Source of the DNA: Thermoplasmata archaeon
GTDB lineage: Archaea > Thermoplasmatota > Thermoplasmata > Thermoplasmatales > GCA-001856825
Reading direction: 5' to 3'
Assembly (NCBI GenBank): GCA_021787125.1
Contig: JAJYMI010000089.1
Coordinates: forward strand, 1-49,246
Length of the DNA stretch: 49,246 bases
In this document: positions 48,508 through 49,246 of the stretch, piece by piece
Position numbering within the stretch: the stretch's first letter is position 1
How the letters are laid out: each line of letters starts with the position of its first letter
Notes under the pieces: model-generated
Told to the model about the DNA's origin: nothing
Seen by the model: only the letters and a program-made list of their open reading frames with translations
Databases searched by the model: none
Made by a program: the position numbers and the translations under genes

Positions 48508-49044
48508 GGCCAGTGAATGAGAAATTTCCCGGAGTTCGTTCAAGATAGAGGAGCTAAGTGGATAGGAGAATTTCCAACTCAGCGCACCATCCACGAAATG
48601 TGCGATTTCCCTTCTTGCATCCCCGAATATTCTCTCCGCATTCGCTTGATGGTCCATTTGAAAGTGAACCATCGATACGCAGAGCAAGACGATTCCGTGA
48701 AAGAATTTACTCCTGTCGTCCTTGTAGTGTTTCCAGTAATCTTCGAATATCTCATGCCCGATCCAGTACTTCTCTTCGCTCATAGAGTGGAATCCTTCAT
48801 TGATGCCCTTCATTATTTCCTCTGTGCTATTCAGCGGGAGGGGTTCTCCCCGATTGAATATGCACAACTCACCAATGTCGCAGACTTCGGAGATGTACTC
48901 TAAACCAGAATCCAAGTCCGTAAATCTAAGGTCCACCTCCAGAGTGCTGACTCCACATCTAAAGATCTTGAACCGGTTTGGCTTAAACCTGTCTTTATCA
49001 AGGTTGTTGGTGAATAGAAGAATTCTGACTCTCCAGTCGAGCAC
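48505..49044 (-). CDS. DUF309-domain protein
   Basis: INEGFHSMSEEKYWIGHEIFEDYWKHYKDDRSKFFHGIVLLCVSMVHFQMDHQANAERIF matches the DUF309 H-E-x-W-E pattern. Confidence 0.75.
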   Translation of the reverse strand: MLDWRVRILLFTNNLDKDRFKPNRFKIFRCGVSTLEVDLRFTDLDSGLEYISEVCDIGELCIFNRGEPLPLNSTEEIMKGINEGFHSMSEEKYWIGHEIFEDYWKHYKDDRSKFFHGIVLLCVSMVHFQMDHQANAERIFGDARREIAHFVDGALSWKFSYPLSSSILNELREISHSLA

Positions 49045-49079
49045 TACAGATAGATAAGGGCACTCGGCTTAATACTATC

Positions 49080-49246
49080 ATGTCTGAGGGAATGCAAAAA
49101 GGTCTCTCAGCTTCCGGAGCTAATAGTTTGGAACAAAGTAGAATAGTGGGATTTCCAATTACGGTATCACAGATGAAGAAATCGATCTCCGGAGATGATA
49201 GGGTGAGGATAACATCTCTCCCGCCAAATAGGTGGGAGGAGTTCAG
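49080..49246 (+). CDS. Partial CDS running off window end, unknown product
   Basis: Open from ATG 49080: MSEGMQKGLSASGANSLEQSRIVGFPITVSQMKKSISGDDRVRITSLPPNRWEEF; no stop before window end. Confidence 0.4.
   Translation, partial: MSEGMQKGLSASGANSLEQSRIVGFPITVSQMKKSISGDDRVRITSLPPNRWEEF

Noticed and set aside
1-49246. CRISPR arrays, restriction-modification, toxin-antitoxin, integrases or intact IS elements
   Set aside because: Looked for repeat-spacer periodicity, transposase/integrase motifs and paired small toxin/antitoxin ORFs; none seen. The lone HNH protein is not enough to call a defence system.

Overview
The window is archaeal, almost certainly from a Thermoplasmatales/Thermoplasmata-like organism. 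This is inferred from gene content: archaeal exosome, 20S proteasome alpha, SBDS, RpoP/RpoF, egsA, aIF5A, Hjc, and a non-phosphorylative Entner-Doudoroff gene set. It is densely coded and mostly housekeeping. The blocks, left to right, are: (i) a sugar-nucleotide/sulfosugar cluster (partial GHMP kinase, SQD1-like synthase, sugar nucleotidyltransferase); (ii) a divergent CaCA exchanger and ribB-ribC-ribH; (iii) a sequon-rich secreted protein; (iv) valS with an atypical KMSKS loop; (v) a long exosome/proteasome/translation block (psmA, SBDS, rrp4, rrp41, rrp42, eL43, rpoP, pus10, eL21, rpoF, DUF655, ksgA), in which rpoP is absent from the supplied ORF track; (vi) egsA, ahcY, arfC; (vii) a DtxR-type regulator plus Nramp pair with a palindromic operator-like box; (viii) purB, an S2P-like protease, an alpha/beta-hydrolase remnant, OsmC and DsrE; (ix) aIF5A, agmatinase, DUF835, uL16, rfcS, hjc, speD; (x) a low-coding, inverted-repeat-rich island at 37.4-39.0 kb; (xi) an SSB and an HNH protein; (xii) a sugar-oxidation cluster (ROK kinase, gluconate dehydratase, cyclase-family hydrolase, glucose dehydrogenase, MFS). 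I saw no tRNA, rRNA, CRISPR array or intact transposon. I did not find a convincing new defence or mobile system. The best leads are the cyclase-family hydrolase inside the sugar-oxidation operon, the crossing inverted repeats at 37.57-37.64 kb, the DtxR-box promoter architecture, and the divergent motifs in ValRS and the CaCA exchanger. No database searches were run; product calls rest on recognising motifs in the translations.
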